Positions 5,348 to 14,667 of a stretch of DNA of 15,055 nucleotides are shown here, one piece after another (position 1 is the stretch's first letter; each line of letters begins with the position of its first letter). This DNA is from Desulfonema limicola. Lineage in GTDB: Bacteria; Desulfobacterota; Desulfobacteria; Desulfobacterales; DYRC01. The position numbers and the translations under genes are program-made. The stretch covers positions 1 to 15,055 of the forward strand of contig DYRC01000060.1 of NCBI GenBank assembly GCA_020718925.1, given 5' to 3'. The notes beneath the pieces are model-generated. The model worked only from the letters and a program-made list of their open reading frames with translations, was not told the DNA's origin and searched no databases.

Positions 5348-5399
5348 AGTTTGGAAAAGCTCGGTTTTATAGCCGTAAACCATGATTTTGGGAGAGAAT

Positions 5400-8300
5400 A
5401 TGTCGGAAAAGCCTTTGGCACTTCGCCGCATACGGAAAAGTTTCGGCAAGATTCACAAGATTGTTGAAATTCCGGATTTGATTGAGATGCAGCGCAAATC
5501 ATATCGGCGTTTTCTGCAAATTGATGTTCCTGTGGAAAAACGCGAAGACATCGGATTGCAGGCAGTGTTCAGGTCAGTATTTCCTATCAAGGATTTCAGC
5601 GGAACCGCGTCTCTGGAGTTTGTGTCTTATCGCTTCGGCGAAATCAAACACAGCATGGAAGAATGCCTGCAACGCGGCATGACCTACGAACTGCCGGTAC
5701 GCATTACCGTCAGACTGGTGGTCTATGATGTGGATAAAGACACCGGCACTTCCACCATCCGGGATATTAAAGAACAGGAGATCTATTTCGGAAACATCCC
5801 GCTGATGACCGAACGGGGAACCTTTATCATCAATGGCACAGAACGCGTCGTCGTCAGTCAGTTACACCGATCCTCCGGCGTATTCTTTGACCATGATAAA
5901 GGCAAAACGCATTCTTCGGGAAAGGTCATCTATTCATCCCGGATTATTCCGGTGCGCGGATCGTGGATTGATATGGAAATTGATCCCAAAGACGTGGTCT
6001 ATATCCGCATTGATCGGCGCAGAAAATTTCCGGTAACGCTGCTGTTCAAGGCTTTCGGCTATTCTACCGAAGACCTGCTGTCCTATTTCTACAAGACAGA
6101 AAAAATTATCATCCGCGGTACGGAATTTTTTCGGGAAATCAATGAGGAATTTCTGAAAGGACAACGCGCCAGCTTTGACATCACAGATCCGCAGTCCGGA
6201 GAAGCAGTTGTCAGAAAAGGGCGCATGTTCACCCAGAAGGTGATTCGCCAAATGAAAGCCATCGGCATGGAGCTGATTCCGGTTCACACCGAAGACCTTA
6301 TCAATCATGCCTTCGCGCTTCCGGTCATTCATCCTGAAACCAAAGAACTCATTGCCAAGTCCAATGATCTGGTGGATGAAAAACTTCTGACAAAAATCTG
6401 TGAGGCAGGGATTACCCAATTCGGATTGCTGTTTATTGACGGCGTTTCAAGCAGCGATTCCATCCGTAAAACGATTCTGCTGGATAAAGTTGATACCAAA
6501 GAAGACGCGCTGATTGAGATTTATCGCCGTCTCAGACCCGGCAATCCGGCAACGCCCGAAGTTGCTCAGGACTTCATAGACCATCTGTTCTTCAAGTCCG
6601 CATATTATGACCTCTCCGGCGTGGGCAGAATGAAGATTAATCTGCGGTTGGGAATTAATACGCCGGTCGGCGTTACCACACTGCGTAGGGAAGATATTTT
6701 GCTGACGGCTAAAACCTTGGTGAAATTAAGAGATGAGCAAGGCACCGTAGATGATATTGACCATCTGGGCAACCGCCGCGTCCGCGCTGTCGGCGAACTT
6801 TTAGAAAACCAGTATCGCATCGGACTGGTACGCATGGAACGCGCTATTAAGGAGCGCATGAGCCTTCAGGAAGTGGATGCCCTCATGCCCCATGATTTGG
6901 TCAATCCCAAACCTGTTTCCGCCGTAGTCAAGGAGTTTTTCGGAACCAGCCAGTTGTCTCAGTTTATGGATCAGACCAATCCCTTGTCTGAAACTACGCA
7001 TAAACGCCGTTTGAGCGCACTCGGACCCGGCGGTCTTACCCGCGAACGCGCAGGCTTTGAAGTCAGAGACGTTCACCCGTCTCACTACGGACGGATATGT
7101 CCTATTGAAACGCCCGAAGGTCCCAATATCGGACTTATCGTGTCTTTGTCAACTTATGCCCGCGTTAACGACTACGGCTTCATCGAAACGCCGTATCGCG
7201 TGGTGAAAGACTCGACCGTAAGCAGCAAGGTCAGATTTTTAAGCGCGTTTGAAGAAAAAGAACATCCCATTGCTCAGGCAAACGCGCCGATGGATAAACA
7301 CGGCAAATTCATCAATGCCATGATTACTTCCCGCGTTACCGGCGAATTTATGATGAAGCCGCGTGAAGACATCGAACTGATGGATGTTTCCCCGAATCAG
7401 CTTGTCAGCGTGTCTGCGTCCCTCATTCCTTTTCTTGAGAATGATGATGCCAACCGCGCACTCATGGGATCCAACATGCAGCGCCAAGCCGTACCCCTGA
7501 TGAAACCCGAAGCTCCCTTAGTCGGCACAGGCATCGAAGGCGTTGTTGCAAAAGATTCCGGAGTAGCTATCGTGTCCCGATATGACGGCGTGGTAACAGA
7601 AGCCGAAGCTTCCCGCATCATTATTCAACATGATTTGGATGAGGTCAGTCATGCCCCTGCATCATCGGACGGATTGTCGCCATCCTCAGTCAGAACTGCG
7701 GTTACGATTCATAATCTGTCAAAATTCGTGCGCTCGAACCAGAACACCTGCTTTAACCAGCGCCCCATTGTCAGACAAGGGCAAAACGTCAAAGCCGGCG
7801 ATATTATTGCAGACGGACCCGCTACCGAAGCGGGCGAACTCGCACTGGGTAAAAACGTAACCGTAGCGTTCATGCCCTGGGGCGGCTATAACTTTGAAGA
7901 CTCAATTCTGGTCAGTGAACGCTTAGTCCGGGACGGCACCTATACCTCCGTACATATTGAAGAATTTGAGGTGGTTGCCAGAGATACCAAACTCGGCAAA
8001 GAAGAAATCACGCGTGATATTCCGAATGTCGGCGAAGACGCGCTCAAAGACATGGACGATTCCGGCATCATCCGACTAGGCGCGGAAGTCGTGCCGGGCG
8101 ATATTCTTGTCGGCAAAGTTACACCCAAAGGAGAAACCCAGCTTTCCCCTGAAGAAAAACTGTTGCGTGCTATTTTCGGAGAAAAAGCCGGAGATGTGAA
8201 AGACACGTCGCTCCGCGTTCCCCCGGGTGTCGAAGGAACCGTCATTGACGCCAAAGTGTTTTCACGCCGCGGCATTGATAAAGACGACCGCACCCGCGAA

Positions 8301-9542
8301 ATCGAAGACAGAGAAATCAGAGGATTTGAACGGGACCGGGATGACGAACTCATATTGCTGGAGAATATGATCAGGCAGCGCATCAGAGCATTGCTGAAAG
8401 AACAGAAATTTCCTATCTCCGCTAAAAAAGGCAAAAAAGCAGGGGCACCTGACCTCTGCAAAGACGGCGAATTTGATGAAGCGGCTTTTGACACTCTCAC
8501 CTTGTCTCAAATCGAAGCTGCTATCGGTGAAGACAGCGACATCAGTGAGCAGATACGCTATTTTATGACGTTTTACGAAGAACAGCGCACCCGCTGCCGG
8601 ACTGAATTTGAGCAGAAAGTCAACCGCTATGAAAAAGGCGATGACCTTCCCCCGGGCGTTATCAAGATGGTCAAAGTCTATGTCGCCATGAAACGCAAGC
8701 TGTCCGTAGGCGATAAAATGGCAGGCAGACATGGCAACAAAGGCGTGGTCTCAAGAATTTTGCCGGAAGAAAATATGCCCTATTTTGCAGACGGAACGCC
8801 GGTGGACATGGTGCTGAACCCGCTGGGCGTCCCCTCCCGAATGAATGTGGGACAGATTCTGGAAATTCATCTGGGCAGAGCTGCAAAAAGCTTGGGAGAT
8901 CAACTGAATCTGTTGGCAGATGAAAACCGCCTTGAAGAATTGAGAGAAAAACTCAGACGCATCTTTGTAAAACAATCATTCGGTGACACTATTGATGCAA
9001 TGGATGATCAGGAACTGCTCAGATTTGCCGCTCTTTATCGCAAAGGCGTTCACACAGCAACGCCGGTGTTTGACGGCGCAAAAGAAGATGAAATCAAAGA
9101 CCTGCTGGAAGAAGCAGGTGTAAAACGCTCCGGACAGACCACGCTCTATGACGGACGCACCGGAGAGCCGTTCAAAGGACAAATTACTGTCGGCACAATG
9201 TATATGCTCAAACTGCACCACCTTGTGGACGACAAAATACATGCCCGATCCATCGGACCCTATTCTCTGGTAACACAACAGCCACTAGGCGGCAAAGCCC
9301 AGTTCGGCGGACAGAGACTCGGCGAGATGGAAGTATGGGCAATGGAAGCGTATGGCTCCGCGCACGCGCTTCAGGAGTTTTTAACCGTCAAATCCGATGA
9401 TATGGCAGGAAGAACCCGAATGTATGAGAAAATCGTGAAAGGGCAGAATGTGCTTGAACCCGGAATCCCGGAATCTTTTAAAGTGTTGACAAAAGAACTG
9501 CAAAGTCTGGGCTTGGAAATAACGTTGGTAGAGGAGAAGTAA
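5400..9542 (+). CDS. rpoB: DNA-directed RNA polymerase subunit beta
   Basis: RpoB is one of the two large catalytic subunits of RNA polymerase. I start it at ATG 5400 (MSEKPLALRRIRKSFGKI) because GGAGAG lies at 5391-5396; the in-frame ATG at 5382 lacks a site. The product is 1380 aa, a typical proteobacterial length. The rifampicin region lies at about residues 511-575: SQLSQFMDQTNPLSETTHKR keeps the residues equivalent to E. coli D516 and H526, and the following RLSALGPGGL keeps S531, so it looks rifampicin-sensitive. CPIETPEGPNIGL follows. GDKMAGRHGNKGV near 1105 and GGKAQFGGQRLGEMEVWAME near 1296 are conserved active-centre and clamp regions. A charged, partly coiled segment around 960-1090 matches the proteobacterial lineage insertion. 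rpoC follows after 10 nt. Confidence 0.98.
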   Translation: MSEKPLALRRIRKSFGKIHKIVEIPDLIEMQRKSYRRFLQIDVPVEKREDIGLQAVFRSVFPIKDFSGTASLEFVSYRFGEIKHSMEECLQRGMTYELPVRITVRLVVYDVDKDTGTSTIRDIKEQEIYFGNIPLMTERGTFIINGTERVVVSQLHRSSGVFFDHDKGKTHSSGKVIYSSRIIPVRGSWIDMEIDPKDVVYIRIDRRRKFPVTLLFKAFGYSTEDLLSYFYKTEKIIIRGTEFFREINEEFLKGQRASFDITDPQSGEAVVRKGRMFTQKVIRQMKAIGMELIPVHTEDLINHAFALPVIHPETKELIAKSNDLVDEKLLTKICEAGITQFGLLFIDGVSSSDSIRKTILLDKVDTKEDALIEIYRRLRPGNPATPEVAQDFIDHLFFKSAYYDLSGVGRMKINLRLGINTPVGVTTLRREDILLTAKTLVKLRDEQGTVDDIDHLGNRRVRAVGELLENQYRIGLVRMERAIKERMSLQEVDALMPHDLVNPKPVSAVVKEFFGTSQLSQFMDQTNPLSETTHKRRLSALGPGGLTRERAGFEVRDVHPSHYGRICPIETPEGPNIGLIVSLSTYARVNDYGFIETPYRVVKDSTVSSKVRFLSAFEEKEHPIAQANAPMDKHGKFINAMITSRVTGEFMMKPREDIELMDVSPNQLVSVSASLIPFLENDDANRALMGSNMQRQAVPLMKPEAPLVGTGIEGVVAKDSGVAIVSRYDGVVTEAEASRIIIQHDLDEVSHAPASSDGLSPSSVRTAVTIHNLSKFVRSNQNTCFNQRPIVRQGQNVKAGDIIADGPATEAGELALGKNVTVAFMPWGGYNFEDSILVSERLVRDGTYTSVHIEEFEVVARDTKLGKEEITRDIPNVGEDALKDMDDSGIIRLGAEVVPGDILVGKVTPKGETQLSPEEKLLRAIFGEKAGDVKDTSLRVPPGVEGTVIDAKVFSRRGIDKDDRTREIEDREIRGFERDRDDELILLENMIRQRIRALLKEQKFPISAKKGKKAGAPDLCKDGEFDEAAFDTLTLSQIEAAIGEDSDISEQIRYFMTFYEEQRTRCRTEFEQKVNRYEKGDDLPPGVIKMVKVYVAMKRKLSVGDKMAGRHGNKGVVSRILPEENMPYFADGTPVDMVLNPLGVPSRMNVGQILEIHLGRAAKSLGDQLNLLADENRLEELREKLRRIFVKQSFGDTIDAMDDQELLRFAALYRKGVHTATPVFDGAKEDEIKDLLEEAGVKRSGQTTLYDGRTGEPFKGQITVGTMYMLKLHHLVDDKIHARSIGPYSLVTQQPLGGKAQFGGQRLGEMEVWAMEAYGSAHALQEFLTVKSDDMAGRTRMYEKIVKGQNVLEPGIPESFKVLTKELQSLGLEITLVEEK

Positions 9543-9552
9543 GGAGAAAAAC

Positions 9553-12500
9553 GTGGAAACACTTTACGATTTTTTTGCCAGACCGACCGACCCCCGGCAA
9601 TATACCGCCGTTCAGATTGCGCTGGCATCTTCAGAAAAGATTCGGGAATGGTCACACGGTGAAATCCGAAAACCCGAAACCATCAATTACCGGACATTCA
9701 AGCCGGAACGGGAAGGGCTTTTCTGCGCCAAGATTTTCGGACCCACCAAAGACTATGAATGCAACTGCGGCAAATACAAGCGCATGAAGCATCGGGGCGT
9801 GGTTTGCGAAAAATGCGGCGTTGAAGTCATTCAATCCAGAGTGCGCCGGGAACGCATGGGACATATTGATCTGGCAGCTTCTGTTGCCCATATCTGGTTT
9901 TTGAAAAGCCTTCCGAGTAAAATCGGGAATCTGCTTGACCTCACACTTAAAAATATGGAGCGGGTTTTATATTTCGACTCTTATGTCGTGATTGACCCCA
10001 AAGATACCGGGCTTACAAGAGGACAGTTGCTTTCTGATGAAAAATACCGGGAAGCTGTGGAGACTTATGGCACAAAGTTCGATGTCGGCATCGGTGCTGA
10101 AGCCGTCAAGATTCTGCTCGGCAATATGAACCTTGATGAGATATATCATCAGCTCAGAGCAGAAATCCGCGCGACCAATTCCATACCCAAGCGTCAGAAG
10201 CTTGCCAAGCGTCTTAAAATAGCAGATGCTTTCCGCAATTCCGGCGTCAGCCCGACATGGATGATTATGAACGTGATACCGGTATTGCCGCCGGATTTGC
10301 GTCCTCTGGTTCCGTTAGAGGGCGGGCGATTTGCCACCTCTGATTTGAATGATTTGTACCGCCGCGTCATCAACCGTAACAATCGTCTGCGGCGTCTGAT
10401 GGAATTGAACGCGCCGGACATTATCGTCCGCAACGAAAAACGGATGCTTCAGGAATCTGTGGATGTTCTGTTTGATAATGGGCGTCATGGGCGGGTCATT
10501 ACGGGAACAAACAAGCGTCCCTTGAAATCCCTTTCCGATACGCTCAAAGGCAAACAGGGGCGGTTCCGACAGAATCTTCTGGGCAAGCGCGTGGATTATT
10601 CCGGGCGTACAGTTATCACGACAGGTCCCAATCTGCGTCTGCATCAGTGCGGGCTGCCGAAAAAGATGGCTTTGGAGTTGTTCAAGCCCTTTGTGTATTA
10701 CCGTTTGGAGCAGAAAGGACTGGTATCCACCGTCAAGAGTGCGAAAAAAATGGTGGATCGGGAAACGCCCGAGGTATGGGATACTCTGGACGAAGTGGTA
10801 CGCGAATATCCGATTATGCTCAACCGTGCGCCGACCCTGCATCGCTTAGGCATTCAGGCATTTGAACCCACGCTGATTGAAGGCAAAGCCATTCAACTGC
10901 ATCCCTTAGTCTGTACCGCGTTTAATGCGGATTTTGACGGAGACCAGATGGCAGTGCATATTCCGTTGTCGGTGGAATCTCAGATTGAAGCACGGGTACT
11001 GATGTTGTCGTCCAACAATATTCTTTCGCCTGCCAACGGCAGCCCGATTATTGTGCCAAGTCAGGACATCGTCCTCGGCACATATTACATGACCCGCGCT
11101 GTGGATAATTGCAAAGGGGAACGGATACGCGAAAATACTCCGAAAGATGAGCCTTTCGTACCATACAACAGCCCCGAAGAAGTCCGTTGCGCCTACGATT
11201 CAGGTCAGGCATATCTTCACGCCCGAATCACCGTGCGTATGGACGGACAGGACGTGGAAACCACTGTCGGCAGAATTCTTTTGTGGGAAATCATCCCCAA
11301 AGATGAAGTGGGTCCTCCGGTTCAGTTTTCCATAGTCAATCGGGTTATGGATAAAAAAGCCCTCCGGGATTTGGTGGACTTTATTTACAGAAATTACGGT
11401 CCCAAAGCAACCGTCGTGCTGTCAGACCGGCTTAAAGACATTGGCTATCAGTATTCTACCGAAGCAGGGCTGTCCATTTCCATTGACGCCATGATTATTC
11501 CGGTTGCAAAGTGGAAAATCATAGAGGATTCGGAAGCGCAGGTATCGGAAATCGGCAGACAATACACCGAAGGTCTGATCACTCAGGGCGAAAAATACAA
11601 CAAAGTGGTGGACATCTGGGCAAAAGCAACCGATGAAGTCGCCAATGAAATGATGGCTGCCATGAAAATGACGCCGACATCAGACGATAATCCGATCATC
11701 CGGGAAGGATTCAACCCGATCTATATGATGGCAGATTCGGGCGCAAGAGGTTCAAAAGACCAGATGCGCCAACTTGCCGGAATGCGGGGACTCATGGCAA
11801 AGCCGTCCGGCGAAATCATCGAAACCCCCATCACCGCAAATTTCCGGGAAGGGCTGTCTGTGCTGGAATATTTCACATCCACACACGGCGCACGCAAAGG
11901 TCTTGCAGACACGGCTCTGAAGACCGCCAACTCCGGCTATCTGACACGCCGACTTGCAGATGTGGCACAGGACTGCATGGTAACCCAGGATGATTGCGGC
12001 ACAATCAACGGCGTGGAAGTCGAACCCCTCACCGAAGGCGGCGAAATCATTCAGCGTCTCGGAGAACGCATACTGGGGCGCATTGCGATAGAAGACATCC
12101 TGGATCCGTTCACAGATGAAGTTCTGGTTCACAGAGGAAACGAGATTGACGAGGCTGTAGTTGCAAAAATTGAGGAAGCCGGGCTGACCACTGCGAGAAT
12201 CCGTTCGGTGCTGACTTGCGATACCAAATGGGGCGTATGCGCCGCATGTTACGGCAGAGACCTTTCAAACGGGCGCAGAGTAGAGGTTGGGCAGGCTATC
12301 GGCATTCTGTCGGCACAGTCTATCGGAGAACCCGGAACTCAGCTTACCATGAGAACCTTTCATATCGGCGGAACAGCCAGCAGACGGGTGGAGCAGGCAG
12401 ATATCCGCGCAAGAACAGAAGGTTCTGTCAGATTTATCGATCTCAATGAAGTCAGAAATGCGGATAATGAATATATCGTGATGAACCGCCGGGGCGGAGA

Positions 12501-13668
12501 ATTTGCCATCATCAGCGATGCGGGACGTGAACGCGAAAGATTCCCTGTCATCTACGGAGCGCATGTCCGGGTGGAAGACGGACAGAAAGTAAAACCCGGA
12601 GATTTGCTGGCAGTATGGGATCCCTTCACTACCCCGATTATCACGGAAGTTGACGGCGTTGTGAAATTCGGAGACATCACGCCGGGCAAGACGCTTCAGG
12701 AAAAAGTGGATCAGGTAACCGGCAAATCCAGCCGTACCATTATCGAATCCAAGACGCCGGATGTACGTCCCAGAATTTCTATCAAAGACGCGGAAGGCAA
12801 AACCCTGAAACTGCCGAAATCTTCGGGAATGGCAAGATATATTCTGCCGGTGGATGCGGTACTGCTGGTGGAAGAGGGCGATAAAGTCAAAGCCGGAGAT
12901 GTGGTTGCCAAGCTGCCGAGAGCCACCACCAAAACCAAAGATATTACCGGCGGTCTGCCCAGAGTTGCCGAGTTGTTTGAAGTGAGAAAACCCAAAGAAC
13001 CGGCTATTTTGAGCGAAATTGACGGGTATGTTGCGATTTCCAAAGGAACTAAGGGCAAACAGAAAGTAACCGTAACGCCGGTAGATGTGGGTGAGAAGCG
13101 AGAATACGTGATTCCGCGTGGAAAACATATCCATGTCTATGACGGAGATTATGTCCGAGCCGGAGAGCAGCTTATCGGCGGATCATCCGTGCCGCAGGAT
13201 ATTCTGAACATCAAGGGAGAAGTGGCGCTGGCAAGATATCTGGTGGACGAAGTACAGGAAGTATATCGTCTGCAGGGTGTTCGCATCAACGATAAGCATA
13301 TTGAGGTGATTGTGCGTCAGATGATGCGGCGGGTCAGAATATCGGATGTGGGCGATACGGATTTTCTGCCGGAAGAACAGGTGGATAAAACCATCTTTGA
13401 GGAAGAAAACCGCAAAGCTCAGGAAAAGGGGGGCAAACCCGCCACCGCGGATCCGCTGATTCTGGGAATTACCAAAGCCTCTTTAAGTACGGACAGTTTT
13501 ATTTCGGCAGCATCTTTTCAGGAAACCACCAAGGTTCTGACAGAAGCGGCGATTGCCGGAGATAAGGATGATCTGAGGGGACTTAAAGAGAATGTGATTA
13601 TGGGCAGATTGATTCCGGCAGGAACGGGATTTCCCGAATATAGGGGTATATCTGTTGATGCTGCCTGA
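9553..13668 (+). CDS. rpoC: DNA-directed RNA polymerase subunit beta'
   Basis: RpoC carries the active-site magnesium. The gene starts at GTG 9553, with AAGGAG at 9541-9546 overlapping the rpoB stop, and encodes 1371 aa. The N-terminal zinc site is complete (C70, C72, C85, C88, in CNCGKYKRMKHRGVVCEKC). The catalytic NADFDGDQ places D460, D462 and D464 exactly as in E. coli. The second zinc site is present as C815, C889, C896 and C899. The bridge helix (GARKGLADTALKTANSGYLT) and trigger loop (GEPGTQLTMRTFHIGG) are intact. The long stretch after the trigger loop fits the SI3 insertion known from proteobacteria. No clear strong terminator follows; an AT-rich palindrome at 13678-13694 may serve weakly. 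Confidence 0.98.
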   Translation: METLYDFFARPTDPRQYTAVQIALASSEKIREWSHGEIRKPETINYRTFKPEREGLFCAKIFGPTKDYECNCGKYKRMKHRGVVCEKCGVEVIQSRVRRERMGHIDLAASVAHIWFLKSLPSKIGNLLDLTLKNMERVLYFDSYVVIDPKDTGLTRGQLLSDEKYREAVETYGTKFDVGIGAEAVKILLGNMNLDEIYHQLRAEIRATNSIPKRQKLAKRLKIADAFRNSGVSPTWMIMNVIPVLPPDLRPLVPLEGGRFATSDLNDLYRRVINRNNRLRRLMELNAPDIIVRNEKRMLQESVDVLFDNGRHGRVITGTNKRPLKSLSDTLKGKQGRFRQNLLGKRVDYSGRTVITTGPNLRLHQCGLPKKMALELFKPFVYYRLEQKGLVSTVKSAKKMVDRETPEVWDTLDEVVREYPIMLNRAPTLHRLGIQAFEPTLIEGKAIQLHPLVCTAFNADFDGDQMAVHIPLSVESQIEARVLMLSSNNILSPANGSPIIVPSQDIVLGTYYMTRAVDNCKGERIRENTPKDEPFVPYNSPEEVRCAYDSGQAYLHARITVRMDGQDVETTVGRILLWEIIPKDEVGPPVQFSIVNRVMDKKALRDLVDFIYRNYGPKATVVLSDRLKDIGYQYSTEAGLSISIDAMIIPVAKWKIIEDSEAQVSEIGRQYTEGLITQGEKYNKVVDIWAKATDEVANEMMAAMKMTPTSDDNPIIREGFNPIYMMADSGARGSKDQMRQLAGMRGLMAKPSGEIIETPITANFREGLSVLEYFTSTHGARKGLADTALKTANSGYLTRRLADVAQDCMVTQDDCGTINGVEVEPLTEGGEIIQRLGERILGRIAIEDILDPFTDEVLVHRGNEIDEAVVAKIEEAGLTTARIRSVLTCDTKWGVCAACYGRDLSNGRRVEVGQAIGILSAQSIGEPGTQLTMRTFHIGGTASRRVEQADIRARTEGSVRFIDLNEVRNADNEYIVMNRRGGEFAIISDAGRERERFPVIYGAHVRVEDGQKVKPGDLLAVWDPFTTPIITEVDGVVKFGDITPGKTLQEKVDQVTGKSSRTIIESKTPDVRPRISIKDAEGKTLKLPKSSGMARYILPVDAVLLVEEGDKVKAGDVVAKLPRATTKTKDITGGLPRVAELFEVRKPKEPAILSEIDGYVAISKGTKGKQKVTVTPVDVGEKREYVIPRGKHIHVYDGDYVRAGEQLIGGSSVPQDILNIKGEVALARYLVDEVQEVYRLQGVRINDKHIEVIVRQMMRRVRISDVGDTDFLPEEQVDKTIFEEENRKAQEKGGKPATADPLILGITKASLSTDSFISAASFQETTKVLTEAAIAGDKDDLRGLKENVIMGRLIPAGTGFPEYRGISVDAA

Positions 13669-13677
13669 CAATCAAAA

Positions 13678-13694
13678 AAAAGTTGACAACTTTT
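13678..13694 (+). repeat. 17-bp palindrome overlapping the rpsL -35 box
   Basis: AAAAGTTG (13678-13685) and CAACTTTT (13687-13694) are perfect inverted repeats around a single central A. The palindrome covers the TTGACA -35 element. It could be an operator for a dimeric regulator, or, as RNA with a larger loop followed by Ts, a weak terminator for rpoBC. Confidence 0.6.
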
Positions 13695-13711
13695 GAATTA
13701 TTTTGTATAAA
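13683..13711 (+). promoter_or_regulatory. Sigma-70 promoter of the rpsL-rpsG-tuf operon
   Basis: A perfect TTGACA at 13683-13688 is separated by exactly 17 nt from TATAAA at 13706-13711. It lies 15 bp after the rpoC stop and 53 nt before rpsL. It is the best promoter match in the window. Transcription would start near 13718, giving a leader of about 45 nt. It separates the str-type operon (rpsL-rpsG-tuf) from rpoBC. Confidence 0.88.
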
Positions 13712-13764
13712 ATGGGTTTTATCAAATCACATAAGAACTTGAAGCTGTATCAGAAGGGGAGAAT

Positions 13765-14136
13765 ATGCCGACCATTAACCAGTTAGTCAGAAAGGGCAGG
13801 GAAAGGGTAAAGACGAAAAGAACTACACCCGCACTCAAAGGCGCTCCGCAGAGAAGAGGCGTATGTACCCGTGTTTACACGTCAACGCCTAAGAAGCCCA
13901 ATTCCGCGTTGCGGAAAGTAGCAAGAGTCAGATTGACCTCGGGCGTGGAAGTAACCGCTTACATTCCCGGTGTCGGTCACAATCTTCAGGAACACTCGGT
14001 TGTGCTGGTGCGAGGCGGACGAGTGAAAGACCTGCCCGGTGTAAGATACCATATTATCCGCGGAACGTTGGATACGTTGGGAGTTGAGGACAGAAAGCAG
14101 GGCAGATCGAAATATGGCGCCAAAAGACCCAAATAG
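13765..14136 (+). CDS. rpsL: 30S ribosomal protein uS12
   Basis: uS12 lies at the decoding centre and controls accuracy. The 123-aa product begins MPTINQLVRKGRERVKTKRT and has the normal length. The streptomycin-contact residues are of the sensitive type: K43 in TPKKPNSALRKV and K88 in RGGRVKDLPGVRYH. D89, the usual methylthiolation site, is present. The C-terminus SKYGAKRPK is standard. AAGGGGAG at 13754-13761 precedes ATG 13765. It is the first gene behind the strong promoter at 13683-13711. Confidence 0.97.
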   Translation: MPTINQLVRKGRERVKTKRTTPALKGAPQRRGVCTRVYTSTPKKPNSALRKVARVRLTSGVEVTAYIPGVGHNLQEHSVVLVRGGRVKDLPGVRYHIIRGTLDTLGVEDRKQGRSKYGAKRPK

Positions 14137-14184
14137 CGGTTTTGTTCGGTATATCTTTTAACCTGAAAAAAAACGGTGTAGCGT

Positions 14185-14655
14185 ATGCCAAGAAGAAGAG
14201 AAGTTCCTGAGCGTCCGGTGATTCCGGATCCGAAATACGGCAATAAACTGGTCGCAAAGTTTATCAACTGTATGATGCGGAAAGGCAAAAAAAGTGTAAC
14301 AGAGTCTTTATTATACGGCGCTTTCGGAATTATAGAAGAAAAAACGGGCGAGTCCCCGCTGAAGATGTTTGAAGATGCGGTTGAAAATGTCAGACCGGTA
14401 ATTGAAGTCAAATCCAGACGCGTCGGCGGATCAACGTATCAGGTGCCGACAGAAATACGGTCTTCACGACGGACTGCGTTAGCGATTCGCTGGCTTATTG
14501 ATTTTTCCCGCAAGCGATCCGAAAAGGGAATGCCGCATAAACTCGCGGCTGAACTGCTGGATGCGGCAAATAAACGGGGATCGGCAGTCAAGAAAAAAGA
14601 AGATACACACAAGATGGCTGAGGCGAATAAAGCCTTTGCACATTTCCGGTGGTAA
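14185..14655 (+). CDS. rpsG: 30S ribosomal protein uS7
   Basis: uS7 nucleates assembly of the 30S head and, in E. coli, represses the str operon. The 156-aa product begins MPRRREVPERPVIPDPKYGN with the signature DPKYGNKLVAKFIN. It continues with the conserved RVGGSTYQVPTEI and ends KAFAHFRW. Length matches the family (156). The site before ATG 14185 is weak (only CGGTG at 14174-14178), so translation may depend on coupling to rpsL, 48 nt upstream. The next gene is tuf, not fusA. Confidence 0.97.
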   Translation: MPRRREVPERPVIPDPKYGNKLVAKFINCMMRKGKKSVTESLLYGAFGIIEEKTGESPLKMFEDAVENVRPVIEVKSRRVGGSTYQVPTEIRSSRRTALAIRWLIDFSRKRSEKGMPHKLAAELLDAANKRGSAVKKKEDTHKMAEANKAFAHFRW

Positions 14656-14667
14656 AAGGAGGAGGAG

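Larger units (their letters stand above)
4137..5399 (+). other. AT-rich two-gene insert in the rplL-rpoB gap
   Basis: Two coupled unknown genes occupy the gap that normally holds only a short spacer between rplL and rpoB. Composition differs sharply: 4201-4260 has 15 G+C in 60 bases, whereas 5701-5760 in rpoB has 31 in 60. No transposase, integrase, tRNA-type attachment site or long flanking direct repeat is visible. A 19-nt stretch before the first insert gene (4160-4178) matches 15 of 19 positions with the stretch before rpoB (5384-5402). Horizontal acquisition is likely but not proven. The right-hand spacer, 5299-5399, carries no gene. Confidence 0.6.

Noticed and set aside
4137..5399. Transposon or integrative element
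   Set aside because: No transposase, integrase, terminal inverted repeats or clear target duplication is visible; GGTAATAAA occurs near 4139 and 5254 but is too short and AT-rich to count.
5234..5467. 77-aa plus-strand ORF bridging the HEPN gene end and rpoB start
   Set aside because: It overlaps both real genes out of frame and has no ribosome binding site or recognisable features.
5400..9542. Rifampicin-resistance substitutions in RpoB
   Set aside because: The positions equivalent to D516, H526 and S531 are wild type; the few differences in this region are at variable sites.
12265..13134. Minus-strand ORF of 289 aa
   Set aside because: It lies entirely inside rpoC, which is intact with all motifs. 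The ORF is rich in Phe, His and Arg and resembles a shadow frame; no start signal was seen.
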